A stretch of 64,000 bases of DNA from Loxodes magnus (Eukaryota > Ciliophora > Karyorelictea > Loxodida > Loxodidae): positions 1 to 64,000 of the forward strand of contig CAMPDV010000280.1 in assembly GCA_946699065.1 (NCBI GenBank), given 5' to 3'. Shown piece by piece: positions 1 through 11,655 of this stretch. The notes under the pieces are model-generated. The model worked only from the letters and a program-made list of their open reading frames with translations. It was not told the DNA's origin and did not search any database. The translations under genes were made by a program, and so were the position numbers. The stretch's first letter is position 1. Each line of letters opens with the position of its first letter.

Positions 1-367
1 AGTTTTTAACCAAGAAAAGTTAGCAATTTTATATTTTTTTAATTTTTCGAATTCAAACTTTAATACCTTTGAATGTTTAGGAAAAAAGATTTAATATCTA
101 GGAAAAAAATCTTTGAGTTTATTCAAATTTCTCCTAGTTTGCTTAATCTTCTCTATAAAGAATTTTTCTATCTTTTTGAACTCATTAATTTTAATAATTG
201 TTTGCACATTTATTTTGTATATATATTTTTTTCTAATTTTAATTCTTCTAAGACATGCTATTACTCATATAAATAGTTTTCTTTTATTATATCAAATAAA
301 GCACATAATGAATGATAATTAAAATTAATAACTTTCAATTATAATTTAAAATATTCAAAATCAATTA
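1..367. other. AT-rich flank downstream of copy A
   Basis: This is the 3' flank of the minus-strand gene that ends at 368. It is very AT-rich and I see no motif, repeat or RNA-like structure in it. The open stretches here only reflect T-rich sequence. Confidence 0.5.
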
Positions 368-3300
368 TCAAACCTCTTCAACTTTTATCTCTTCTTCTAC
401 ATCTTTCTTAATTCCCTTTTCCTTTTCCTTTTCCTTTTCCTTAGCTCTTTTTCTTTATTGTCTTTCTTTTGCTAGTTAATCTAAAGATTTTCAAATTGAA
501 TCAGGCCATTATGCTTAATGTGTTACACCCTATATAAATTATTAGTCAGTTGCAGATATTAATTGCTTTAAATAATTATTGTCTAAGATCTTTATTTTTG
601 GAGAATTTTAAATTTTCTTTGTTTTCTTATTTTTCTTTTACAATTTTTTACTTTTTTTATTATCTTTTTTCTATTCGATTTAGAAATTATGACTAGCGTC
701 TTCTTTCTAAAGCATGACTTCTTTGTTCTAATTTTAATTTATAGCAACTAACTACCTTTAACTCGACATTTATAAAATGATAGAGTGATCTGAATTAGGT
801 TATTCAGCAATGAAGGTATCTCTACTATCTAGTTTACTTGTATTTTAATTTTCTTAGCCTTGGCAGCTAATTGGTATAGGGTAATTTTATAACTAAGCTA
901 TTTTATTTTATTTTTTTATTTCTTTTTGTTTTTTCTTTTCTTTGATTTACTATATAATATCCTTTATCATTGCTATTATGCACATTACTATTCCAATAGT
1001 TGTTATAGTACTTGAAATTAAGACTATTGTTCTTCCTAAACGATATGCTTAGTCTGAATTTACAGAGTTTAAGTTTCTAGTTACTTGCTCTTTGCTAAGC
1101 TAGTAAAAGTAGAAATTAAAAGAATACAAAATGGAGAGTCATGTCTCTTATAAGACGTGAATTATGTTAAGTGATTTAAACTTAAAAGGTCTACATTTGA
1201 GAATGTAAGCAAGTTAAGATAAACTTATTACTAAGCACAGAACTATCTAAGCCATTGCGTATTCCTATAAGCCTATTAAGATGATAGATAGCAAAACTCT
1301 TCTAAGCAGAAATAAAGGATAGAAAATTAAAGCTTTTCTTTCACTTTTCAGTTCATCGAATATAGAAAAGTATTTAGTTGTAAGTTCTTCTAGTTTCTAT
1401 TTTTATTAGGTTTCTCCAGTATTAATTTAGTTCTTTATTTAGAAATAGCTCTTTATAACAAAAAGCAAACGAAAAAGTACTAAAACTTATAAGATCTAAA
1501 TTATAAAACTTACTAAAGCTATTCCCGATGCTAAGACATTGAAAGAAGTAAAAGCGGTTTAAAAGTTGGGATTGTAAATTTGGAGAATGGAGGAATATCC
1601 AATTTACAAACTAAAGAACAGATAAACTGTTAAAGGTAGCCTATAATGGAAATACTTTTTTCTTAAGCTTTTTAGCCAAATGGTCTTACAAAGTTTTTAT
1701 TAAATAAGTAGAAGAATATCTACAAACAGTACTGATAAAATAAACATGTTGAATATAAAAGAGTTAGCTGAAAAAATGTAGCTTTCGTATCCTAATTACC
1801 GTAAATTAAATTTATGGACTTAACTAATTTATGATTCAAAGTTTATTTTGTCTTATATTTTATTAATAAAACTTTGACTTTATTGATAGTAGTAAGCATT
1901 TAGAATATCAGGCCTTTCCACTTAAATATAGGCATTCGAATAGAAATACTCAGTTGCGATCATAAAAGTAAATCAATTTCCAATTTAATTTGACTGAGAA
2001 AAAACCAAATTTGTAGTGGTAGATAAACATATTCCTGCTAGTATTGCTGATTATTCTGCTTGCTGAGTGGATTAGATAAACTATTTAATTTAATCAGATA
2101 TTCTATAGTTATCAATATTTAATTCTTAATCTTAAGTATTTGTCTAATTTTCTTCTAAATGTTTTCCTTCTTCTATATTTTCTTCTTTTTCCTCTTCATT
2201 TTATATCTTCTCACATGTAAAATTTTTTGTTATAATAAATTGGTCAAAGCATATCAAGCATTTACTTCCATCCTCTGAACATTATGAACAATTAGATATT
2301 TTCTATTCGCAAGGTAAGCAAGTCTTATTAATTTAGTCATAATATTCTGTCTAAGAGCATATTTCAATGCAATTATTATTATATAATTTTTTATTATTTT
2401 TACATGCTATACAGGTATTTTAATCTAAACACTTAGTACAATCTTCATTTATCTCTTAACAAGAAATACATTTTTAGTCAACTCCAATATAGAATCCATC
2501 ACTACATTTTTTGCAAGTTAATCCATCAGAAGTGCATTCTAAACAGTTAGTTAAAGTTTAGCTGCATGGTTCACATTTTCGATCTTTATTTGAGTCTTAA
2601 TGAGTAATAGGACAGTTATCATAGCAAGAATTTTAATAAAGATATTTATTAGCACATTAAGTACAAGTAGTCGCGTTTATGCAAGCTGAACAATCAGGTA
2701 TAATTGAACATGAAGAACACGTTTATCCTGAGATAAAATATCCAGTCTCACATAAAGTACAAACTGTTCCAAGAATATTACATTAAAGGCAATTGTTAAG
2801 AACTAAATTACATAATTGACAAATAAAGTCATTATCTTTATCTTATGTTGTATTTAAACAAGTATCTTAGCATGTTCCATCCAAATTCAAATACTTGTTA
2901 CTTAGACAACTTTAGCAAGTTTAGAGAGTTGCATTAAAACATTATCCACTAACACAGCCATTCGAACATAAATATGAATTAAAAAGAGTTACAAAATCGC
3001 TTACAGTGAATTATTTATTATTTGTCCAAAATCTTACATCGAATATACTACATCTAAATTATTAATTTTTAGATGAACCAATAGTAATATATGAACTTTA
3101 AGTAAACGGAAAATATTTGTAGCTAGTTTCGATTGCTGAAATAAAAACAAAATTTGTAGATGGTCCAATAAAACTGAAAGTCAGATTATTATTTGCTTGC
3201 TAAAACAAAATCAATGCTCAAGTATTACGAATTTTAAAAAAAGATTACCTTTCTAATTTGAAATTTTTATTATGAATTTAATTATGTTCAAAGTTGGTAT

Positions 3301-3568
3301 AAACTTAAAACCGATATTCCGTGTATTCATTTTAATCTTGCAAAGCAAGCGCTACTTAATAAAAATTATCATCATAAGTTAAAAACTTAAATCACCCTGT
3401 TATAGCTCAGACAGATGTTGAATTGAGCGAAGGATTGTAATTGAACTAAGAAAATGATTTATTTTGTTATTCATTGTCTAAGATAGTTATTGGAGGGCTT
3501 GAATTTGTAAGTTATAAGTATTAAGAGCACAATTATTAAATCCGCAAAGCAAGAAAGACTAGTCACAT
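368..3568 (-). CDS. LamininG-like / furin-type Cys-rich multi-span membrane protein (copy A)
   Basis: Predicted 1,066-residue surface protein read with TAA/TAG=Gln and TGA=Trp. It starts ATG TGA CTA (Met-Trp-Leu) and continues into a hydrophobic signal peptide ending near residue 18. Residues about 20-205 form a laminin-G/concanavalin-like domain (WAITGWFK near the start, VRFW near the end). Residues about 208-455 are CxxC-spaced furin-type repeats. An acidic linker follows, then roughly nine hydrophobic segments (about 510-890, including GNWFTFMIATE, whose Trp is TGA). The tail is Lys/Glu/Gln-rich and ends at TGA (370-368). The frame is intact throughout. Compared with copy F it lacks about 373 residues of Cys-rich repeats. 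Role (surface receptor or antigen) is inferred from architecture; no ligand can be named. The start is supported by the same ATGTGACT in three paralogues. Confidence 0.85.
412..441. repeat. Hexanucleotide repeat in the copy A tail
   Basis: Imperfect tandem copies of ccttttcc-type 6-mers. On the coding (minus) strand they encode an alternating Lys-Glu run in the cytoplasmic tail of copy A. Copy F has a shorter, unrepeated version here. Confidence 0.6.
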
Positions 3569-6108
3569 CTTTTTAAATTAAGGGGGAATTAAACTTGAAT
3601 TAGTAAAAAACTAAATGAATGGAATATTATTTCATAAAAGATTTTATTTAAGCTTTTAGATGCAATGCTATTATAATAATTTAGATATGCTATTAAGAAT
3701 CGAAGTTTCAGTATGCATTGTGAGAAAATTAAAACTTAAAGTGCAATTTAATTTTCCATCTAGCTTTATTATAGAAATGTTTTCATTCAAGTGTTGATGC
3801 TAAAATAATTAATAATTTTCATTAATACCTTCTACTTAAATATTAAATATTTAACTTAAATGGTATAATAATTAAGTTATATTTCCATATATTTTTAGTT
3901 AAATAGCTCATTATCGATTATTAAACTCTTATCTATTTTAATTTTTTGTAGTTAAGAAATTCTTAGCAAAGATAATCTAAATCACATTTAAAAGGTACTT
4001 AGTAATAATTATTTTTCTAACTAGATATTTTTAAATTTGAATGGATCTATAACACTTAAGACATCTCAAAAAAAGAATACCAAATCTGATTTTCTTTAAT
4101 ATTTTTTTAAATAATAGTGAATGAATAAAGGCGAGATAAGTTTAATGCTTTATTTTTAAGTTTAATACGCGAATATCTAGGATCTGTGCTTCAAAGATTA
4201 CTCATTAATATATTTTATTATCCTTTTTTATTTATTTTACCATTAAAATTTTTAGACACTTATAAAAGTAAAAAATTCCAAGAAGCAAATGAGATAAATT
4301 TTAAGAATTAACTACTTAGTGAATAAGATAATGCAAATAACAAGAGTGAGAAAAGATAAATCTCAATGAGAGTTATTAGCAGTATTTTAAGAGTTTCTCT
4401 TCTTCAAATAAAAAAGCCTAGATAGATATAGTGGAAATATGAAATTTCTTAAATGAAATTCCTAAAAATTGGTTAATGATCAAAGAATTAGTATTTCAAA
4501 TGAAAAATCTTATATGATTAAGTTATTAGATTGGATTTAAATTATTCATCCTAAAACGTTCTAATTCTATAGAAAATTTTTTAAAGCAATATGAATTGTT
4601 GCTATTTGATTCTGGATTTCATAGATCAAGACTCCGAAGCCTTCACATTATTAATTAAATACAGCAAAAAATTTACAAAATTAGTTTTGAAGATATAATA
4701 TGATGTTATAAAATTCACAAGCAAACTTGATGAATAAAATCGTAATTAAGGAAAATTATTGCATGAGATATTTTTCAAAATCAATTTACAAAATTATAGA
4801 AATAAAGCAAAAAGTAAAAACAAAAAAGATTGTAATAATTTGTATAAAATACCGATTTATAAGAAAAAGCAGGCTTCTTGTAAAGAAAAAAACTTTATAA
4901 TTTTTAAGCATTTCGTTTAAAAATAAGCTCAATCTTTCTATAAAAAGGAGGAAAGATTGGTATAATAAGCTTATATAAAGGTAGGCACTTAATATTAGAG
5001 GTTTTATAAATATCAATTTTCAATTTTTTAGTTTTTATACAATCTATAACTAGAGTATTAATCTAAGAAAGATTTTTTAAAATAAAATTGTATAAAGATA
5101 TCTCCCCCTTATATTAAAGATAAACATAAATTAATTAAAAGGGAACATTTCTACAAAATATTCTGATAATTATGAAATAAAAATATTGCTAGAATATACT
5201 TATCAAAACCTTAAAAAAATGATTAGAGTTTATATTAAGTGTTCGAGCTTTTTATAGTTATTACCTTTATTTAGCGAAATAATATTATATGTTTGAATAT
5301 CGTTTTTAAAGATTACTAGCATTTAATGTACTAAAGTTGTGAATTGTTTTGCAATAAGTTAATTAATAGATTTTCTAAGTTTAGACCTGATAAAATATCA
5401 AAGTTATTGTTCACTTAAAATTAAAAATTAATTTAATGTTTTTTTAAGTAATTAATAAATCAGATCGACATTCAAAGGAAATATTAATTTTAATATTATA
5501 ATCTTAGAAGCTGAATAAAGCATGTTTAAATAGTTGAAGAATACTAGTAATTTTTAATTTATTAGTTATATAAATCATAAAATTGTATTAAGTTTAATTT
5601 AGTAAAATATATCCTTTTTTCTATAATTCTTTAACAAATTTGCTTAAAAGGTTATAACCCTTACAAGCAAATTGAGATGAGATATTATAAAAAATTACGA
5701 TTTATTATTAAATATTTGTTATAAAGATGTAATTGATATAGCTTTTAAGACAAGAGATATATTAAATTTAAAAATTCTTTAATCTAAAACTGTAATCTTC
5801 TATCACTTATTTGAAATGGAATTAAGCTAAATGTAAAAATTAAACTTTATTTAATTAATTTGCGTAATTAATTTCTAGAAGCCTTCTAATATCCCATTTT
5901 TTATCATTTAAGTCTGATTTATTCTAGTTAAATCTATTTTTTAATATGAACTTTATTTTTTTCAACATTATGCATCTACTAATTTACGCTTAAGATAAAA
6001 AATAAGCACAACAATTTTTAATTTAAGCCTAACCCAAAATACTCATCACTCTCCAAAAGGGTTTAAATTTTAAATTTACATCTTTGTCCTCAACTATCTT
6101 CGATAAAT
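3569..6108. other. AT-rich spacer
   Basis: Spacer between the start of copy A and the end of the MORN gene. The first tens of bases resemble the sequence just upstream of copies F and G (a gtttaatt...ATG stretch on the minus strand). Beyond that I recognise nothing. GC stays slightly raised to about 6020, so the MORN gene could end later than annotated (see TGATGA at 6048-6043). Confidence 0.4.
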
Positions 6109-7839
6109 TCACTTATTAGCTCTCTGAACGATTTCTTTTTTTAAATTTATTTATCTAAACCATTTATATAAGCCTTATATAAAATCTTTTTGTACGACTA
6201 TTTTATTATTTATCAATATTTTTCCTTTTTATTATCTAAAGTTTTAGAATAAGGAGTATCTAACCTTTTAGAAATATAAATTATTTTAGCTATCTCCACT
6301 GGAGAATTTCATCACTCCTTTACCATTTTTTTAACCTTCTATATATTATCCTTCAAATTTACTTCCATCTTTACTCTTATACACACCATATCCATGCTTT
6401 TTATCTTTTAATCAGTCTCCTTCATAAGTATCTTCATTTGAATACTATATATCTCCTTTGCCATGTTTTAAACCTTCTATATATTATCCTTTATATATTA
6501 AGCCATCTTTTCATTTATATATACCTTATCCATTTTTTTCATCTTTTAATCAATCTCCTTCATAAATATCTCCATTTGAATATCACATATCTCCTTTACC
6601 TTCTCTTAAACCTTCAACTCACTGTCCTTTATATGTAGAACTATCTTATCATTTATATATACCTTAACCATGTCCTTTATCTTTTAATCAGTCTCCTTCA
6701 TAAGTATCTCCACTGAAGAATTTCATGATTCCTTTACCACCTTTTAAACCTTCTACATATTATCCTTCAAATTTACTTCCATCTTTACTCTTGTATATGC
6801 CTTATCCATGTTTTTTGCCTTTTAATCATTCTCCTTCGTAAGTATCTCCATTTTAATACCACATAGTTCCTTTACCTTCTCTTAAGTCTTCTACATATTA
6901 TCCTGTATATTTACTTCCATCTTTACTCTTGTATTTACCATATCCATGTCATTAATCTATAAATCAATCTCCTTCATAAGTATCTCCATTTGAATACAAC
7001 ATAATTCCTTTACCTTCTCTTAAATCTTCTACATATTATCCTATATATTTACTTCCATTTTTGCTTTTGTTCATTCCATATCCATGTTTTTTATTTTTTT
7101 ATCACTCTCCTTCATAGATACAGAAATTAAATATTTTTAGGGATTATGAATTAGTACAATTTTCAAAAATACAAAACTTTCATTAGTTTTTACCTTTCTA
7201 CATTCTGGTAGAATAACAACTTATATAGCAAGAAGGAATACTTCTAGTAAATAAATAATTTAAAAGCTACTATTTATTAATATCTATTATATAGCTTTTG
7301 CTTTGTTTTAGAATAATTAATCTAATGTCTAAATTATTTTAAATTAAAACAGCAGTGATAGTTAATTTTTAATTTATTGCTTGTTCTATCTCTTCTATAA
7401 TATCCTGATAGTTCTGACTTGTTTGTAGCCAATAAATATACTTAGATTTATTTGCAATTTATGTATAATTCTTTATTTTAATTTGCTTGGCATAGATAAT
7501 AACATTTTTTATAGAAGCATTAAAAGTTTCTATAGTGATGTTTAAATTGTTTAAAAGAGAAAACAAACAGGTATGAAATATATTCAAAAGTATAAATCAA
7601 AAGCTTATTTAATTTAATCTTTTCACTTGAAATTGAATTTATTAAGCTGGAGAATAAAGAGATGATTGAAAGTTAATATATTAATACTTCTTAATAACTA
7701 AATTACTAGAATCATAGTAGTATAATTGATATTTACCTAAAGCGTAGTCAGTTTGTATATTTATCTAAGCTGACTTATTAAAGGCTAATATTTTTAAATA
7801 GATCCTAAGCAATTTTTATTAAATAGAGCTATCTAGCAT
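6109..7839 (-). CDS. MORN-repeat protein with an N-terminal unknown region
   Basis: Predicted 576-residue protein. Residues about 242-517 (7116-6289) are twelve uninterrupted 23-residue MORN repeats of the YEGDW...GHGxGxY type, a family that usually sits at membranes, cortex or flagella as scaffold or lipid-binding modules. The repeats alternate between two types, so the unit is a 46-residue dimer repeated six times. The conserved Trp of YEGDW/YKGQW is TGA in most repeats, which strongly supports TGA=Trp. Residues 1-241 match nothing I know but have coding-like composition in the same frame. The start (MLDSSI, 7839) is the best upstream Met but is not certain. The first TGA after the repeats (6111-6109) is taken as stop; an in-frame TGATGA lies at 6048-6043. 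Confidence 0.78.
6289..7116. repeat. Six 138-bp tandem units encoding MORN dimers
   Basis: The MORN segment is six tandem 138-bp units (2 x 23 codons), each with one YEG(D/E)W-type and one (Y/F)xGQ(Y/W)-type repeat. Neighbouring units share long identical stretches, which suggests growth by unequal exchange of the dimer rather than of single repeats. Confidence 0.75.
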
Positions 7840-8189
7840 AATTAGATTTTACTCTTAGTATCTTATTAAAGTTCTTACTTTAATTAGTTTAGGAATTATT
7901 ACAATAAGCACTAACTTAGATATTTTGAAATAATTTAATCTTTTATTTTATTAAAGCAAGAGATTAAGATATTTATATAATTTATATTGTAAACTTTAAT
8001 ATAGGATAAAGCAAACTAAGATTAAATTGCTTAGATATATAAATCATAAATTAAATTTAAAGGAATTACAATAGAATTAATAGATGAAAATCTATAAAAT
8101 CGAACTAAATTTTCATTGTAATAGCAATATAAATCCCATTAATTATAGAACTAAGATAAACTTTACAATTTTTCTCTTGATCAATTTCT
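7840..8189. other. AT-rich spacer
   Basis: Sequence upstream of the MORN gene. The MORN frame stays open here, but composition falls to that of spacer and there is no convincing Met, so I treat it as 5' flank. Nothing else recognised. Confidence 0.35.
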
Positions 8190-8380
8190 GTCCAGGAGGG
8201 TTGAATTCTAAGATTCCTGGTGTAAGCGGACTTCGCTTATATTTTTGGTTTCTCTTCCGAGGTTGGCATTACATCAGCATGAGCTATTTTCTTCTGTAAC
8301 TTTGTCTCCTCATACTGATACCAGATCCAGGCTTTTACTTCTTAAGAGCTACGAAGAAGCCTTTCTCGAGGTTTATATAT
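8190..8380 (+). ncRNA. GC-richer island with hairpins, candidate structured RNA
   Basis: An abrupt GC-richer stretch of about 190 bp in AT-rich DNA. Perfect or near-perfect stems are visible: CCAGGA (8192-8197) with TCCTGG (8215-8220), TAAGCG (8223-8228) with CGCTTA (8234-8239), and GGCTT/CTTC (8330-8341) with GAAG/AAGCC (8353-8361). A T-run follows near 8382-8389 on the plus strand. It matches no snRNA, tRNA, 5S or SRP RNA I could recall. The strand is a guess from the T-run. A coding exon on the minus strand is the alternative: all frames are open, so coding cannot be excluded by reading. Confidence 0.28.
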
Positions 8381-8399
8381 TAATTTTTTTGTTTGAATA

Positions 8400-10385
8400 G
8401 ACTAAATAAGCTACAAATAAATGCAAGAATAGAAGCTAAATAAAAAAGCTCCTTTACTAGCTTTATTATTTCAAATATAAGCATAAGAAATGTTAGCTTC
8501 TTATTAATCAAATTACAATCTTCTTTATTCCAAAACTTAGTTATCTAAAACTTCCAAATCTCATAAATTTATTTTCTGCTTCATAAAATAGCTGACAATT
8601 CCATATAAGACTTAGTTAGAGGAGAAAGAATTTTTATACATTTCTAATTTATTTTTGTATAAATCCGAATAAACAGCTAAAACTCCTCCTTATATAAATG
8701 CTATATTTTTAGTAAAATGCTATTCTTAAGTTAAGTTAAATTAGAGTTTTAATAAAATAAAAACCCTACATTTCATGCTAAAGCTTGGTATCTTTGAGCA
8801 ATTATTTTTTGAATAGAAGTAACTTAAGATAAATATGCATATACTTCGCCACCATAACTTACTTTATTATCTTCAAATTTACAATTATCAACAAGGTTTA
8901 TTATGGTAATGCTAGTAAAATAACTCTACCATAATCTAATGCTTTATTTGATAGAAATTAGTTGCTAGTTATGAAATAAGAAATAGAGTTTTATAATATA
9001 AACAGCCTCCTTATGAAGCTATATTAAAGCTTAAACACTTGTTTTACATAATTTAAATTTCTGATTATCTAATTAATGCTATAATTCCTACAAACTAACT
9101 GGCTGAGTTATAACTAAAGGAATTAGAAAAAATGCTAGTGGCATTGGAAATCTCTAAATTTAAAAATTATCCTTATTTTGCTAAGGCTTTATTACTTCTA
9201 GCTGTATTATTTTAAATCAATCTTATAATTTAATTTTAACCATAAATTGAGTCTCCTTCTTTAGCAATGTTTTCAATAAAAGCACAATTTTCAATAAGAA
9301 AAATGGAAGAATAGAAGATTAAGATAGCACCATCTCAAGTATATGCTTTGTTATGTATAAACAAATTGCTTATAATCAGTTCAGCTTTTTAGTATGTAAA
9401 AATATAAAAGCATCCTGATCCTTATCCTGTTATATTTTAGTAAAAATGTTTCCTTCAATTTGCTAAATCTCAGAGGATCAAGTAGTACCAAAAATTCCTC
9501 CTTTAATAATAGAAAATTTTGATAAAACTAATTATCTTTTAAATAATATATAACAGATCCCTATAATAAAAGAAAGCTCCTATGCTATAAAGCACTATTC
9601 ATTTTACTTTATATGCAAGAAACTTTAAAACTACGGAATTTGATAATAGTTAAGCTCCTCCTGTGTCTGACAGACTTTTTGAAAAAGCAATCTCTAATTT
9701 ACTAGATATAGGTGAAAAAAAATTATAAGGCACCTCTATATTGTTGTGCTTCATTTTGAGTAATCTGGTTTTCTGTTATTAAGCTTACATTCTAAAACCA
9801 TAAATTAATATCTGCTCCTGTTAATTAGTAGTATTTAGAGTAAAGGTATTATTACTTACTTCAACAAAATTAGAGCATAATGCATAAATAGCACCTTCTT
9901 CTCAAAAAGTACCATTATCTGCTTAGTTCTATATAAAAGAGCATTTTAATATTTAAAAAAATGTAGAATATTCTATAGAAATAGTTCTCCTTATACTGTA
10001 GAGTTATTTATTAATTAATTGCGAAATTTATAATTATTTAAGCCTTCTTAGCATAAAATACTCCTCCTAAGTCTCCTATTTTAGTTTATATAAACTTAAC
10101 TATTTTAAATAATGTCTATAGAAGTATCTTATACGCAAAAGGAACCCCCTTTCTAAGTTAAGTAAGAATAACTTTACATCTAAAAGAATTTATTTTTGAA
10201 TGGTCAGAATATAAAGCACTTCCAAAATATTAACCTCTATTGTTTAAAAAGTAGCTATCAAACAAATATAGAAATGAGTTAAATGAAAATATGACTCCAC
10301 CAAACTAACGTTAGTTGCCTGTAAATTATGAATTTGTATTTATAAGAAAGAGTCAATAGAAATTATAACTGCTTCAATTAATTAT
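8400..10385 (-). pseudogene. Decayed PbH1 (parallel beta-helix) surface-protein gene
   Basis: The minus strand carries many PbH1/POMP-like fragments of the kind seen in the intact gene at 12745-20058, such as LGGVFYA near 10070, EEGAIYALCSN near 9890, YRGAL near 9735, SGCFYIF near 9415, WDGAILIF near 9325, YGGEVYA near 8850 and SKGAFLF near 8445. They lie in at least three frames, and reading must shift repeatedly (around 10085, 9980, 9800 and 9665, among others). No signal peptide, GYWR region or membrane domain is present. It is best read as a dead, truncated copy of the beta-helix family, oriented divergently from the intact gene. Confidence 0.65.
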
Positions 10386-10395
10386 TTAAAGTTAA

Positions 10396-10562
10396 TAAAA
10401 TTACTCCTTGGAAATTTCCTCCAGGGATTCACTCCTTTGGAAATTCTGTCTTCTAATAGGGTATGGTCGAAATGATGCCCCAAAAAAACCTAATCGTCTG
10501 GCATTTTTCAACCGTTATTCAATGCCTCCAGTTCTTTCCTCTTGGCTCCTACCAAGATTTTT
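10396..10562 (+). ncRNA. GC-richer island ending in hairpin plus T-run, candidate Pol III RNA
   Basis: A second abrupt GC-richer island of about 165 bp. It contains the palindrome GGAAATTTCC (10410-10419), ATGCC (10475-10479) facing GGCAT (10500-10504), and a perfect 6-bp hairpin TCTTGG-CTCCTA-CCAAGA (10540-10557) followed by TTTTT (10558-10562), which looks like an RNA polymerase III end. The family is not recognised. A coding exon on the minus strand, including an open frame beginning ATG TGA just upstream near 10588, remains possible. Confidence 0.3.
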
Positions 10563-10884
10563 GCTCAATTTGATTGTACTCTATCACATTTTTTTTCTTA
10601 TCTATAGAAATTTTATATCCAATTTATTTGAACTTGACAATTTCTAGCCTAATTTAATTCTATCTTAATTTTTCTTAATTTAAGCTTTTTCACTTATATT
10701 TTTATTTATAACTAAGTTAGCAAAATCTAAATAAGGGTGAAAAGGAAATAATAATTTAGCAATGAAGATATTTAAATGAGTTTTAAAAGCTTATTTTTAT
10801 TGTATTAATGTAGATAAATAATTATTGGAATGAAAGAGAAATGTTTATTGATTTGAATTATTTAATTTTTAGTTTATTTTCCTT

Positions 10885-11655
10885 TCAGTCACTTTAATAT
10901 TTTTGGTTTGAAATTAGTTTTCTTAATTAATCTGCATTAATTATATAATCCCTTTTTAATTAATTCTTAAATCACTTTAGATATTCTAAATTTGTATTTA
11001 ACTCTATTTAATATGGTTTAAGTTTCTTCTATTTTAGGATTACTTATCTTCTATATTTTAGTAGGATATTTAAATGTTTATAGATAAGCATGCCTAATTT
11101 AAATTAAATGAGTCTTATCTAATTTAAAGTAAAACTTAGTGTTTATGGCATCTTTTTTATTTTATCTTTAATAATCAATTATTTATAATAAATGAAGCTA
11201 GCTTTATTACTTATATCTTAATAATAAATTAATCCTTCTTCATAATTTGGCGCTCTTTTTAAATCTCTCTTCTATTATAAAACTTAGATAGTTGATTAAT
11301 TAGTATATTTATAATAGTTTCCTAATCTAAATTAAGGTATAAGGATATAAATGCTAATGTATTAAATTAGTTATTTCCCCAAGCAAGACACTTTGTATGT
11401 AATAGAATTATAATTAATCCTCTTAGCATTTTCTTCAATGTTTATCTTTCATTTGTAAATAATAATATAAAATATCACTATCATTTATCTTAATTTCCCA
11501 TGCTTATTAATGTTAATAATTTGATAAACTGGTTTCTGTATATTTAGGCATGTATCTAAAGTATTCCTTATAAAATAGCTATTAATTAGTTTATGTATAG
11601 TAAGTTTATATTAATAAGCTAGATTTATTCTAAAACTATTTATTTTATAAAGCAT
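10885..11655 (-). CDS. Unrecognised possible gene, about 256 residues
   Basis: Weak call. With TGA=Trp one minus-strand frame from a Met at 11655 to a TGA at 10887-10885 has more Ala, Gly, Pro, Asp and Glu codons than surrounding spacer (for example a run near 11255 reading KRAPNYEEGLIYYQDI). It matches no family I know and has no signal peptide or repeated motif. The whole frame may be chance, since nearly any frame is open under this code; listed only because composition differs from the flanks. Confidence 0.25.

Noticed and set aside
7156..7180. A possible 17-nt mini-intron (gtaaaaactaatgaaag on the minus strand) in the MORN gene
   Set aside because: The frame is open straight through it in the same coding frame, so no intron is needed.
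8195..8206. aggagggttgaa in the GC island as a telomerase RNA template
   Set aside because: The telomere repeat of this organism is not known from the window and no template boundary or pseudoknot could be shown.
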